Of a stretch of 64,000 nucleotides of DNA, positions 1-12,362 are shown piece by piece. Numbering within the stretch: position 1 is the stretch's first letter; each line of letters opens with the position of its first letter. Below the pieces are notes generated by a model that ran no database searches, was not told where the DNA came from, and saw nothing but the letters and a program-made list of their open reading frames with translations. The DNA comes from Phyto melanocephala (taxonomy: Eukaryota; Arthropoda; Insecta; Diptera; Rhinophoridae). The DNA lies in assembly GCA_941918925.1 (NCBI GenBank), contig OW799237.1, positions 13,807,201 through 13,871,200 of the forward strand, in the 5' to 3' direction. The translations under genes were made by a program, and so were the position numbers.

Positions 1-19
1 AACGCAAATTCTCACTTAC

Positions 20-140
20 CATGTATTAACAGCTCTGGATTATGATTCATTTCATACAAACGTATAGCTTCATCCAGTTCCATTTGTGTTGATATTGTGC
101 AGGGATCATGTTCTTCATCTACCCATTTAATGGTAAACGG
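20..140 (-). CDS. aPKC: aPKC, second coding exon seen here (PB1 domain, C-terminal half), partial gene
   Basis: Seen: the minus strand encodes 40 residues plus one base, starting [14 protein letters not shown] and ending near PELLIH. It is preceded by TTTTTTAG (acceptor at 141-142) and followed by GTAAGT (donor at 14-19). The run [14 protein letters not shown] is the acidic OPCA motif of a PB1 domain. Known: the aPKC PB1 domain binds the PB1 of Par-6 to set cortical polarity in epithelia and neuroblasts. The exon joins in frame (phase 0) to the exon at 212-382, giving DQ-PF at the junction, and ends in phase 1. The C1 and kinase exons lie to the left of the window. Assignment rests on recognising the family; no alignment was run. 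Confidence 0.9.
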
Positions 141-211
141 CTAAAAAATAGTGCAATTCAAAAATATTAGTTTATACATGTATAAAAATACAATACCAAA
201 TACAAACTCAC
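141..211 (-). other. aPKC: 71-bp intron of aPKC
   Basis: On the minus strand the donor is CAA/GTGAGT and the acceptor TTTTTTAG/CCG. The size is typical of short dipteran introns. Removing it joins two parts of one PB1 domain without a frame change, which supports the exon model. Confidence 0.9.
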
Positions 212-382
212 TTGATCCAAGGAAAAACGACAATTTTTACGTATTTCATAACAAAGCTCATCATAGGTAATATTTTCCTTTATGTAACTGATCATAACCT
301 CGCCACTATAGGCGGTTTTAACTTTAATTTCATTCCCAGCACCTTCGCCATCCGGTAGAATTTGTGACGGCATTTTCTGCAT
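212..382 (-). CDS. aPKC: aPKC, first coding exon with start codon (PB1 domain, N-terminal half)
   Basis: Seen: 57 codons on the minus strand, beginning MQKMPSQILPDGEG and ending CRFSLDQ just before a GTGAGT donor. Residues ~18-57 (NEIKVKTAYSGEVMISYI onward) form the first beta strands of a PB1 domain, with the basic lysine region near KVKTAY. Known: atypical PKC (PKC-zeta/iota; Drosophila aPKC) is the Ser/Thr kinase of the Par-6/aPKC polarity complex. Two candidate starts exist: ATG at 380-382 and an in-frame ATG at 371-373 with the better AAAATG context. I took the first because the MQKMPSQ N-terminus is what I remember for the fly protein. No upstream acceptor is evident, so 5' UTR probably continues leftward on the minus strand past base 382. 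Confidence 0.92.
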
Positions 383-3300
383 TGGTTTTTTGTTTTAATA
401 ATGTTGTTGTTTGATTGTTTTTTACAATAGTATTTAGAATAAAATTACAAGTTGTTTTTAAATAGAAAATTACAAATAGAATTACTAAGATTTATCTTCA
501 ATTCAAACATGCACTTTTAAACTTAAAAGATAAACTGTAAATAAACACAAAATATGAAAATTAAATACATAAGAAAGCTTAGATTACAGATAAGGTAAGG
601 TTAATTAAAAAAAAAAATTAAAACATTAAATTTTATTCTTCAATACTTTACACTACCAAAAAAAATACCTTAAAAACCTTCGAGTTCTATAATAAAAAAT
701 AATAAAACAATTTGGCTAAAAGCATCAATGTTAAAACAATTTTTATAAATGTTCTTTCAATATTTTTTTATAGAACTTTCAATTTTTTCTGGATTATTTT
801 CTAAACTTCTTTTCTTAAAAAATTTAAAAAAAAGTAGGTACATGCATTTATGTTCTTTAAAATAAAAATTGTGCTGCATATCTTAAGGATTGATAAACAT
901 TTCTACTAAAAGTTGCAGTCTTCTTTTTGTCGTTCTATGCTGACATTTATAAATAATTTAATTTCAATCCGAATACAGAACAGAGGTTCAATTCTCGTTC
1001 AATGAATCTGTAAAATTAAAAGTTTTTATATAGTCAAAGGTATAGTGTCACCATATACGAAAAATTTTTCATTTCATATTTTTACATAACGAGCATTGAC
1101 ACCCATTAGCGATAGCTATATAGCATTAAATTTTAGCAGCACAGGTGAGTTTTCATACATCGTCTTTCAAGGAATCGGTTTAACTTTTTACTCAATGCAA
1201 TTCGGCGACGGCGTGACAAAAAAAAATAACTGACGGCAAATCGACGTTTACTTTAAACCGGTCAGCTTAGAGTTCTTAATCAGCATCCTCCCTTTTTTTT
1301 CTAACAAACGTAAACAAAGAAATTTCGTACAGAAAAAATCAACAAGTTGTTCTACCGCAGACAATTAAAAATACATGTATAATCTGCTACAGATACTGAT
1401 TATAAGCCATATAATCGAGCAATTTATTACAAACATAATAATTTATGTGTTCAACACAAACTTAACTACATTTTGGTTAACCAATTATTTTTCAATAAAA
1501 ATTAAGCCTTGTATAAGCACTTACATTTTTTACAACTTTTTTTTTCTTATATCACTAGTATCTGCAAATATGGTTTCCTTTCTTTTTTAACTTTAGTTTT
1601 TCCACCTAAACATGCAACAATTTTTTGCATAAATTTTTCCTCTGTACGTGAGTGAGAATTTTTCTTTAACGAAAATTTCTCCACTCTTTAATGATCCCTA
1701 TATCTTATTAATGGAAACATAAATAATTTCTTTTAATAAATTTTAAACAATAAACTTTAACACTAAATTTTTGCCTATAAAATTTAAAATAAAATCAACG
1801 AAAAATATAAAAAATTTATATTTTAAAAGAAATTGTTTGTTCTAATTTGATAGAAATCAACGCAATCTTTTTATGTGTCACCTACTACTAAAAGAAATCA
1901 CCGACCAGTGTTGTATTTTTTGGCACTACATTAAAGATATGCAATTTATAAGAGAGTGGCAACTCGTTGTGGACAATAGAGCGTTTTTTTTTCACTTTAT
2001 TAAGTATATACAATTCTAGGTAATATTAGTACAGCTGATGGCGAATACTAATGTCAAACTCCACATAAAAAAACTTATGTATTGTCTTTTATTTTTTATG
2101 AAAGGTATTTTTTAAAATTTGCCATTGCAATTATTTGATGAATTTTAAAAATGTAACTAAATGTATGTATAAAACAGGTTTTATTTAGCGGGTAAACTTA
2201 AAATCCAGTTTTGCATAATTTGTTCATATAAATTAATATATCTAGCCCTAGGATAATTTAAAGACATGATTGTGACTATTGGTAGGTATGATATGCTTAT
2301 TCGTGATATACAAATTAGTCACTAATAGACAAAATTATAAGCGATAATTATTTGGAAAAATATATATTTATTTTAAATATATAAAATTTTTCAAGCTCTT
2401 TAATAGTTTTTGGACACTTTAAAAAAACACTAAATTATAAACCGTAATTTTAAAAATTATTTTTGAGAATAACTTACAAGCCAGTGTGTAATTAACTGAG
2501 ATATAAGCACAAAATACAATTGCCACGGAGTTTTTCTTCAAATTTACAAACGAAAATCAATTTTTTGCAGACTCTATCTGACCGATGAAGCTAACATGGG
2601 TACCAAATAAAACGACATAACTAGCGAAATTTCATACACTATAAAAAATTTAAATACAGATAGTCGATACTACAAAATGAAGGTCAGTAAATTTATATAT
2701 GGGTCATGTCCGGTATTTTAAAATGTACCCACTTGATCCCTTCAATATTGGTTTCAAATAATAGGGGTTGATCAGTAGAATACAGTAAATGGCGTCTAAA
2801 ACAAAATGATATCAGTTTTCGTTAACCCCATCAATAAGCTATCAAATGAAATATCTTGACTAGTAGAATGCAGCTAACTACGTAAAAAGTGAAAATCAAA
2901 GATGCCGTCGGACATAATAAAGAAAACCGAATTTATCATAAAACAAAAAATTTTTTTAAGAGGTAATATACAAATATGTTTTTAGATATTATTTTTAAAA
3001 TTTATAAAAACAAACAATTTATATTGTAATATCGTTTAACAGTTTTCATCTGGTAACGCTTTTAGAACATCTCTGTTACAGTAGCTTACAAAAGCACAGA
3101 GTTGATTTTTCGACAAGCCTTGCCACATCAAACTTTGTAAACTTTGTTCTAAAACCAAAATAAATTACAACAAAAATATGTACTAAAACCAATAAAGAAA
3201 ATCAACTAAAAAGAGATAATAAAACCAGTTTTTCAATAGGTTTTCATAAAGTGAGACGTGTTTTTGTATGTGAACAGTGTTTCAACACACATATTTTTAT

Positions 3301-3744
3301 ATTGGCTTTCAAAAAGTCTGTTTTTTAACCAGAAAAAATATGTACGCCTACGTCTATAACTGAATTGCATATGTATACAAATATTAAAAAAATTTCTATT
3401 GAAAACAAAATATTATGTGCATATATTGTGGAAGACTACAAAAGGGCACGCGCTAATAATTATAATAAAATTTATAAATGCAATAAAAATATTTGAAATG
3501 GTAAAATCTAATAAAATTTGTTGAAATTTTTGTGATACATGACAACAGCAAATAAAAAAAAGCAATAAATTGTTAGAAAAATTTCGTGACTACCTATGCA
3601 AGAAAAATAGTTTTTACAAGTTGCATTAAGTAAAAATCCAAATTAATAGAAATTTGCCACTAAAACAAGTGTAGAAGAGATGTGAATAAAAACAAATAAA
3701 AAAATCGTTCTAGATGAAATGTGAAACTTTAATTTCAATTACAA
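383..3744. other. aPKC upstream region, no coding sequence recognised
   Basis: AT-rich sequence upstream of aPKC (minus strand). It should contain the 5' UTR and possibly a promoter. A less AT-rich patch lies at about 1190-1300. A consensus plus-strand donor (CACAG/GTGAGT) sits at 1140-1149, but I cannot tie it to an exon. Near 2690-2900 there is a decayed piece whose reverse complement resembles the body of the mini-me-like family (ATATTTCATTTGATAG wording). The remainder shows homopolymers only. Confidence 0.5.
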
Positions 3745-4904
3745 TATAAACAAGTAAGAGTGCTATATTCGGCCATGCCGAATCTTATATACCCTTCACA
3801 ACGTGTAGTCCCATATGAAATAAGTACATACATTTAAAAAACATACATATATAAAAACATCCCATTGTAAAATTGTAAATTTACGTATGTATGTTAAAAA
3901 AATAAAATAAAAAAAATAAAAAAAAAATTAAGACCCTTTTAAATATTTTTTTTATTTAGAAATTACTTCTGTTATATATCTAATGTTTATAAATGTGAGA
4001 TAAATTTGCTTCTAATGAGAAAAACAAAAAACCAGAGGCAGTGCCACAAACATGTCTGCAAGTTATTTAGGAGCTTATAAATAAAAATTATCACAATTTG
4101 TTTTTCGCCTGTCAATAATATCTGAAAGTAGAATTGACTAATAACTACCTTAACTAAGATTTATTTTATTAAATTAAATAAAAGTATAGGTTTCCGCAAG
4201 AGTTACCAGAGGAAGATTGAAAAATATTGGAAAACTATTGTGAGCAGAGTTACCAGAGGAAGATTGAAAAAAGCTGTTATTTTCCTTAAGAGTTGTTACA
4301 TTCAGCATAAGGTATTGCATTTAAAATTATTTCTTAATGGAAATAAATAAATGTAATTTATATGGACATTTGTATGAATGTATCTAGGTATTTATGTGAA
4401 AAAAATTAATTTTTACACAACAACGAAGTTGAAGTTCATTGATGTAACCGCTATTCTCCCAACGGCATGTAATTTCTTGCACTTGTTTGCAAGTTTAATT
4501 TAAAAAATTAAGAAGAAGTAAAGGTGTAGTCATGCAATAACAATAGTTTGTATCACCATTCATCTCATATAAAATACGTACATACTTAAAAAACATACAT
4601 ATATAAAAATAACATCCCATTGAAAAAAAATAAATTTACGTACATATATAGTTTAATTAAAATAATTAAAAAAAGGAAAAAGTAAAGAGTAATAGAGCAT
4701 ACATTATTGAAATTTAAAATATATAATATGTATTAACGTATACTACGTACTCAATGGGAAAAATACATAAAAATAGATATGTATTTAGTTTAGTTTTTTT
4801 TTCATAGTGCATCGTATTTTGCTAGTCATGATATTTCATATTCTACTCATATTGACCATGAAACATTGAAATGTAAAAAAAAAAAATTAAGCAAACACTT
4901 AATG

Positions 4905-4968
4905 GTATCGAACTGCGTACCACCAGCTTCATAGTTCAGTGGTGTACCCACTGCACTACCATCCTATA
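4905..4968 (-). repeat. tRNA-like segment (possible Pol III boxes), first of four copies
   Basis: Read on the minus strand, GGATGGTAGTGCAGTGGG resembles a box A and AGTTCGATACC resembles a box B (GGTTCGANNCC), about 35 nt apart. Copies recur at ~6708-6772, ~7789-7854 and ~9254-9322 within the duplicated block. A clean cloverleaf is not seen, so this is a tRNA-derived or tRNA-like module, not a tRNA gene. Confidence 0.5.
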
Positions 4969-5756
4969 AATATTTATATAACTTAAATATACAAAAGTAC
5001 TTGCAACCTATATGAGGTTCATACAAAATAAAAATCATATACATACATACATACATTTAAGTATTAGCAATATGTTTGAATGAATATTCGTATGTAGGTT
5101 TTTTACACACACACACATGCTACGTTGAATCAAGGTTATAGCTGTTGTTACTTTGTTATCTCTAGCAGCGAAAGCCGCGGTGACATTTTGTTTTCTTTAA
5201 ATATTGTGAGCAGAGTTACCAGAGGAAGATTGAAAAATATTGTGAGCAGAGTTACCAGAGGAAGATTGAAAAAATCTATTATTTTCCTTAAGAGTTGTTA
5301 CATTTAGCATAAGGTATTACATTTAAAATTATTTTTTAATGCAAATAAATAAATGTAATTTATATGGACATTTGTATGAATGTATCTAGGTATTTATGTG
5401 AAAAAAATTAATTTTTACACAACAACGAAGTTGAAGTTCATTGATGTAACCGCTATTCTCCCAACGGCATGTAGGTAATTTCTTGCATTTGTTTGCAAGT
5501 TTAATTAAAAAAATTAAGAAGAAGTAAAGGTGTAGTAAGGTATTGCATTTAAAATTATTTCTTAATGGAAATAAATAAATGTAATTTATATGGACATTTG
5601 TATGAATGTATCTAGGTATTTATGTGAAAAAAATTAATTTTTACACAACAACGAATTTGAAGTTTATTGATGTAACCGCTAATCTCCCAACGGCATGTAA
5701 TTTCTTGCACTTGTTTGCAAGTTTAATTAAAAAAATTAAGAAGAAGTAAAGGTGTA

Positions 5757-6632
5757 GTCATGCAATAACAATAGTTTGTGTCACCATTCATCTCATATAA
5801 AATACGTACATACTTAAAAAACATACATATATGAAAATAACATCCCATTGTAAAAAAATAAATTTACGTACATATATAGTTTAATTAAAATAATTAAAAA
5901 AAGGAAAAAGTAAAGAGTAATAGAGCATACATTATTGAAATTTAAAATATATAATATGTATTAACGTATACTACGTACTCAATGGGAAAAATACATAAAA
6001 ATAGATATGTATTTAGTTTAGTTTTTTTTTTCATAGTGCATCGTATTTTGCTACTAATCTCCCAATGGCAAATTTATTCATCTGATATAAAATACGTACA
6101 TACTTAAAAAACATACATATATAAAAATAACATCCCATTGTAAAAAAATAAATTTACGTACATATATAGTTTAATTAAAATAATTAAAAAAAGGAAAAAG
6201 TAAAGAGTAATAGAGCATACATTATTGAAATTTAAAATATATAATATGTATTAACGTATACTACGTACTCAATGGGAAAAATACATAAAAATAGATATGT
6301 ATTTAGTTTAGTTTTTTTTTTCATCGTGCATCGTATTTTGCTACTAATCTCCCAATGGCAAATTCATTCATCTCATATAAAATACGTACATACTTAAAAA
6401 ACATACATATATAAAAATAACATCCCATTGTAAAAAAATAAATTTACGTACATATATAGTTTAATTAAAATAATTAAAAAAAGGAAAAAGTAAAGAGTAA
6501 TAGAGCATACATTATTGAAATTTAAAATATATAATATGTATTAACGTATACTACGTACTCAATGGGAAAAATACATAAAAATAGATATGTATTTAGTTTA
6601 GTTTTTTTTTTCATAGTGCATCGTATTTTGCT
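5757..6632 (+). repeat. Tandem array, three units of ~290 bp
   Basis: Nearly identical units start at about 5757, 6054 and 6343. The marker CTACTAATCTCCCAATGG recurs at 6051 and 6341, giving a 290-bp period. Each unit contains CATCTCATATAAAATACGT, GGAAAAAGTAAAGAGTAATA and ACGTATACTACGTACTCAAT. Further copies lie at 4532-4824, 8611-8887 and 8888-9184, with a partial one at 7557-7707. They do not encode protein. Confidence 0.9.
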
Positions 6633-7181
6633 AGTCATGATATTTCATATTCTACTCATATTGACCATGAAACATTGAAATTTAAAAAAAGAAATTAAGC
6701 AAACACTTAATGGTATCGAACTGCGTACCACCAGCTTCATAGTTCAGTCGTGTACCCACTGCACTACCATCCTATAAATATTTATATAACTTAAATGTAC
6801 AAAAGTACTTGCAACCTATATGAGGTTCATACAAAATAAAAATCATATACATACATACATACATTTAAGTATTAGCAATATGTTTGAATGAATATTCGTA
6901 TGTAGGTTTTTTACACACACACATGCTACGTTGAATCAAGGTTATAGCTGTTGTTACTTTGTTATCTCTAGCAGCGAAAGCCGCGGTGACATTTTGTTTT
7001 CTTTAAATAAATGCGTACATACATACATACCTACTATATGTTTCATTATTATTCTTTATAATAAAGTATTTTATCCGCTCAAAAACGTACCATTGTAAAA
7101 TTATAAATTGAGTTTTTGAATGTAAGTACGTATAAAAAATAAAATAACACAAAAAAAATGAAAAAAATAAAAAAAAAAAAA

Positions 7182-7557
7182 TTTTTTTGTCTCAACTGGG
7201 ATTCGAACATAAGCTCATCTAGTGTCTATTGTTAAAAAAAAACCGAGGTGGTCGTGGTTTTTTGCTCATATCTCAGTTATTTATGTACCGATTTTTCTGA
7301 ATTTCAATAGCGATCTACTCCCGAATATTTCCAACATTTTAATACCTCATGCGGGTCCGGGCGATGTCGGGGGGCTTCAAAAAGTTGATTTCAACATACA
7401 CACGGACAGACGGACAGACGGACAGGGCTTAATCGACTTCCCTATTCATAAGCTTTCAGGAAATATATACTTTATGGGGTCGGAAATGAAAATTGTAGAA
7501 ATTTCACACGGAATGACAAACCTATATATACCCTTTTACACTGTGTGAAGGGTATAA
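7182..7557 (+). mobile_element. Mini-me-like 3' module, first copy
   Basis: Contains on the minus strand TTCGAATCCCAGTTGAGAC (box-B-like), then on the plus strand the GACGGACAGACGGACAG microsatellite at ~7402-7426, the core ACTTTATGGGGTCGG at ~7470, and the terminal stem ACCCTTTTACACTGTGTGAAGGGT. A 108-codon frame is open across it, but its reading frame is not maintained in other copies. I treat it as non-coding. Confidence 0.7.
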
Positions 7558-7707
7558 AAAGGAAAAAGTAAAGAGTAATAGAGCATACATTATTGAAATT
7601 TAAAATATATAATATGTATTAACGTATACTACGTACTCAGTGGGAAAAATACATAAAAATAGATATGTATTTAGTTTAGTTTTTTTTTTCATAGTGCATC
7701 GTATTTT

Positions 7708-10117
7708 GCTAGTCATGATATTTCATATTCTACTCATATTGACCATGAAACATTGAAATGTAAAAAAAAAAAATTAAGCAAACACTTAATGGTATCGAAC
7801 TGCGTACCACCAGCTTCATAGTTCAGTCGTGTACCCACTGCACTACCATCCTATAAATATTTATATAACTTAAATATACAAAAGTACTTGCAACCTATAT
7901 GAGGTTCATACAAAATAAAAATCATATACATACATACATACATACATTTAAGTATTAGCAATATGTTTGAATGAATATTCGTATGTAGGTTTTTTACACA
8001 CACACACATGCTACGTTGAATCAAGGTTATAGCTGTTGTTACTTTGTTATCTCTAGCAGCGAAAGCCGCGGTGACATTTTGTTTTCTTTAAATATTGTGA
8101 GCAGAGTTACCAGAGGAAGATTGAAAAAATCTATTATTTTCCTTAAGAGTTGTTACATTTAGCATAAGGTATTACATTTAAAATTATTTTTTAATGCAAA
8201 TAAATAAATGTAATTTATATGGACATTTGTATGAATGTATCTAGGTATTTATGTGAAAAAAATTAATTTTTACACAACAACGAAGTTGAAGTTCATTGAT
8301 GTAACCGCTATTCTCCCAACGGCATGTAGGTAATTTCTTGCATTTGTTTGCAAGTTTAATTAAAAAAATTAAGAAGAAGTAAAGGTGTAGTAAGGTATTG
8401 CATTTAAAATTATTTCTTAATGGAAATAAATAAATGTAATTTATATGGACATTTGTATGAATGTATCTAGGTATTTATGTGAAAAAAATTAATTTTTACA
8501 CAACAACGAATTTGAAGGTTATTGATGTAACCGCTAATCTCCCAACGGCATGTAATTTCTTGCACTTGTTTGCAAGTTTAATTAAAAAAATTAAGAAGAA
8601 GTAAAGGTGTAGTCATGCAATAACAATAGTTTGTATCACCATTCATCTCATATAAAATACGTACATACTTAAAAAACATACATATATGAAAATAACATCC
8701 CATTGTAAAAAAATAAATTTACGTACATATATAGTTTAATTAAAATAATTAAAAAAGGAAAAAGTAAAGAGTAATAGAGCATACATTATTGAAATTTAAA
8801 ATATATAATATGTATTAACGTATACTACGTACTCAATGGGAAAAATACATAAAAAAAATACATACATTCATAGTGCATCGTATTTTGCTACTAATCTCCC
8901 AATGGCAAATTCATTCATCTCATATAAAATACGTGCATACTTAAAAAACATACATATATAAAAAAAATAACATCCCATTGTAAAAAAATAAATTTACGTA
9001 CATATATAGTTTAATTAAAATAATTAAAAAAAGGAAAAAGTAAAGAGTAATAGAGCATACATTATTGAAATTTAAAATATATAATATTTATTAACGTATA
9101 CTACGTACTCAATGGGAAAAATACATAAAAATAGATATGTATTTAGTTTAGTTTTTTTTTTCATAGTGCATCGTATTTTGCTAGTCATGATATTTCATAT
9201 TCTACTCATATTGACCATGAAACATTGAAATTTAAAAAAAGAAATTAAGCAAACACTTAATGGTATCGAACTGCGTACCACCAGCTTCATAGTTCAGTCG
9301 TGTACCCACTGCACTACCATCCTATAAATATTTATATAACTTAAATGTACAAAAGTACTTGCAACCTATATGAGGTTCATACAAAATAAAAATCATATAC
9401 ATACATACATACATTTAAGTATTAGCAATATGTTTGAATGAATATTCGTATGTAGGTTTTTTACACACACACACATGCTACGTTGAATCAAGGTTATAGC
9501 TGTTGTTACTTTGTTATCTCTAGCAGCGAAAGCCGCGGTGACATTTTGTTTTCTTTAAATAAATGCGTACATACATACATACATACCTACTATATGTTTC
9601 ATTATTATTCTTTATAATAAAGTATTTTATCCGCTCAAAAACGTACCATTGTAAAATTATAAATTGAGTTTTTGAATGTAAGTACGTATAAAAAATAAAA
9701 TAACACAAAAAAAATGAAAAAAATAAAAAAAAAAAAATTTTTTTGTCTCAACTGGGATTCGAACATAAGCGCATCTAGTGTCTATTGTTAAAAAAAAACC
9801 GAGGTGGTCGTGGTTTTTTGCTCATATCTCAGTTATTTATATACCGATTTTTCTGAATTTCAATAGCGATCTACTCCCGAATATTTCCAACATTTTAATA
9901 CCTCATGCGGGCCCGGGCGATGTCGGGGGGCTTCAAAAAGTTGATTTCAACATACACACGGACAGACGGACAGACGGACAGGGCTTAATCGACTTCCCTA
10001 TTCATAAGCTTTCAGGAAATATATACTTTATGGGGTCGGAAATGAAAATTGTAGAAATTTCACACGGAATGACAAACCTATATATACCCTTTTACACTGT
10101 GTGAAGGGTATAAAAAT
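7708..10117 (+). repeat. Right copy of the ~2.9-kb duplication
   Basis: Partner of 4825-7707. It has one GAGTTACCAGAGG unit instead of two, and two 290-bp units instead of three. Its 3' module (9559-10117) matches 7006-7557 with very few differences; an open frame of 108 codons in it differs by one residue between the copies. Confidence 0.85.
9740..10117 (+). mobile_element. Mini-me-like 3' module, second copy
   Basis: Near-identical to 7182-7557, including the GACGGACA microsatellite and the ACACTGTGTGAAGGGTATAAA end. Downstream sequence from 10118 is unrelated to that following 7557, so this is the outer boundary of the composite element. Confidence 0.75.
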
Positions 10118-12362
10118 GCATAAAGATTCGAAAATGGTCTTTTCTGTTATGTTTTTTAATTAAATTTTTGTGTTTTTTTATTTTTGTTTTTATTATTTTG
10201 TTCCTTTTTATGCATATCCCTTTTTAATGTTTGTGTGTGAGGGCGTAAAAGTGTTGCCATTGAATTTTTAGTTTTTCCTAAAAAAATCCTTCGAAAAAAG
10301 GTATCTATATGTATAAAAATGTGAAAAACATCAAATTTTTAAAAGTAGAAAATTTTTAGTAAAAACCGAATTTATCGAAAAATAATAATTGTTAAATTTT
10401 TTAATGGAATAACACCCAATTTTTTAAGATTAATTTATTGCACACTAGACAAACACATCTTAACCATTATTTAATAAAAAAATTTTAATCATATTAGAAG
10501 TTTTTTTTTAAATATGAATGATTTTTTTAAATGAAACTAGTGATTAACAATAATTTCTTGCCTCAAGTAAATAAATTTATTGAAATTTTCTCAAACAAAA
10601 TTTGTTAATAATATTCCAGTAATCAAATCGGTATGTATCGACAATTTTCAATTAACGAAAAATTTATTAAACTTATATTTTGGCAACACACAAAAGTATC
10701 TGTAAAATAAATTAATAGCTTTTAATTAAAGCACAGCTAAAAAGATAATTTGTATTTTTTTTTCATGTTCGTTTAATAGTATTGTTTTTTTAATCTTACT
10801 TTATAGTTTCTATGGATACATATAAAAATTTATTTTGATTTTACAGAAAAAAAAAAATATTTATACCTACAATATAAAAAAAATCTATTTTTGTTTTACG
10901 GAACTAAATAAATTATTAAATTTCAGGTATTTTATGCGTATTACTTTCACATCCTATAATTTAGATACTCTTTTATGCTTAAATGCTATACAAATGTATG
11001 CATTTACCTATAACACTACGTGCATACCTACATTTGATTTATTTCGATGTTGAACTGTTTTTTATTACTTTGTTTAATTATAGTTTAAAAAAACTTTTTT
11101 CTTAGACATATTTTTTGTTCATTAAATTTTATTGATGTTATCTTGATATATGAATGTGTGCGTGAAGTGTTTGTTTGACATTTGATTTCTTAATTAAAGA
11201 TTAAATGTACGTTCTCGTTTTTATATTCGGTTTTCCCTCGTTTTTTTAATAGCAAAATTAAATCTTTATCATTTATTATTATTGCTGTCCTAAATAAAGC
11301 ATAAAAAACTATTTCTTTTACACAAAAAAAATTATAGGTAGTTACAAATATAGAGAATTTTATAAATTAATTACTTATAACATAAACTACATTCATTAAA
11401 TGTATTGTGACTATATACTTATACATAGTGCTTTTTATTTTTTATTATAATCTTTAAATTGTAATTTTTATATAGAAATGTATAAAAATGCACATAAATA
11501 AAATTATCTGCTAATAAAAACCTCGTAAAAACTAATATATAGTGTAAAAGTGTAAATATCAAGTTTGGCAACACCAATAATTGTACAAGACAACTGTGGA
11601 ACTATTGAAGCAGAAACTGAAGCGTTACGCACAATTTTCATAGAAAATAGGTAAGAAACTATAATTAGCTTAAATATAATTTTATTTTAATTAAATAATT
11701 TAAAAGCAACTACAATTTTCCAAAATTTAAAGAACATTTTTAAAAATCAAAATTTAGAAAACAATTTTGTAAAAAAGTTTCCAGTATGGGAAACACATAT
11801 ACATACATAAGTGAACAATTATTTGATTTTCTGTTATAGATACGCTTATATATTTTTTTTTTTTTTTTTTCTTTTCTTCAAAACTATTGTTTTATTAAAA
11901 CATCATATTAGTATTTTTAGTTTATCTTTGTATTTAAACAAATATTTGAAATTAAATTTTCCATTCATTACCTACCTACATATACATATATAACGTAATA
12001 CTTATTTTAACTAAACTATGTATTTGTGGCAACCACACATTTCATGACAGCCTATTATGTTTGCTAGTTTATAAAGTTTGTGTTGTTTTTCTCCTGTATG
12101 CCCTTTTCATATAAAATACGTTAAATTCAAGTCGATTGGCTTAAAATCGTATTGGCACCGTCGCAAAATAGGTAATTTTTAGAGAAATCACCGACGAATT
12201 CTTTACCTAAGTACCTTTTTTACTTAACATTTGTATAAAATAAAATTTAAATTATAAGCAAAACAATATTTTTGAAAACAATTTTTTTTACGTATGTATC
12301 TGATCTGTTATATTATAGCAAAATTCTCAAAAAATTGTCTTATACGTAGTTGTACTAACGTA
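10118..12362. other. AT-rich intergenic sequence, nothing recognised
   Basis: Very AT-rich, with runs of T or A and short chance open frames of 60-72 codons with low-complexity composition. No splice-flanked coding segment, RNA gene or repeat family was recognised. Confidence 0.5.

Larger units (their letters stand above)
4825..7707 (+). repeat. Left copy of a ~2.9-kb near-identical duplication
   Basis: The module order from 4825 onward (tRNA-like block, GAGTTACCAGAGG units, 250-bp blocks, 290-bp blocks, tRNA-like block, element 3' end) repeats from 7708 to 10117. The offset is ~2885 bp at the left and ~2555 bp at the right, because the right copy carries one fewer 290-bp unit. Long stretches match base for base apart from scattered substitutions and microsatellite length, so the duplication looks recent or gene-converted. 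Confidence 0.85.
3745..10117 (+). mobile_element. Expanded 6.4-kb mini-me-like element with internal tandem modules
   Basis: Starts with ACAAGTAAGAGTGCTATATT followed by a short inverted repeat (TCGGCCATGCCGA), and ends TGTGAAGGGTATAAA. The complete copies at 24449-25219 and 34601-35353 have the same two ends but are only ~750-770 bp. Here the interior is expanded into repeated modules: a 39-bp GAGTTACCAGAGGAAGATTG unit, a ~250-bp block, a ~290-bp block in tandem, a ~375-bp block with a tRNA-like segment, and two 3' ends (7557 and 10117). The 3' module has a GACGGACA microsatellite followed by ACTTTATGGGGTCGGAAATG. Known: dipteran 'mini-me' elements combine a (GTCY)n microsatellite with a conserved core; matching this family to that name is my inference. 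Confidence 0.75.

Noticed and set aside
1375..1590. 71-codon plus-strand open frame near a consensus donor at 1140-1149
   Set aside because: AT-rich composition without recognisable domain. The donor is upstream of the frame, so the two do not support each other as an exon.
4905..4968. A genuine tRNA gene in the duplicated module
   Set aside because: Box-like sequences are present but no consistent acceptor or anticodon stem can be folded, and it is repeated four times within a repeat element.
7222..7548. A 108-codon open frame repeated at 9778-10104 and partly at 24577-24858, possibly a conserved small protein
   Set aside because: It lies inside the non-coding 3' module of a dispersed repeat. 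The frame is not kept in the copies at 34603-35353, 38335-39352 and 50825-51128, and part of it is a simple microsatellite (GACGGACA). Similarity between copies reflects shared DNA, not protein selection.
3745..10117. CRISPR-like array because of regular repeats
   Set aside because: The repeats are long, directly abutting modules of a eukaryotic transposable element without uniform short spacers. The genome is that of an insect.
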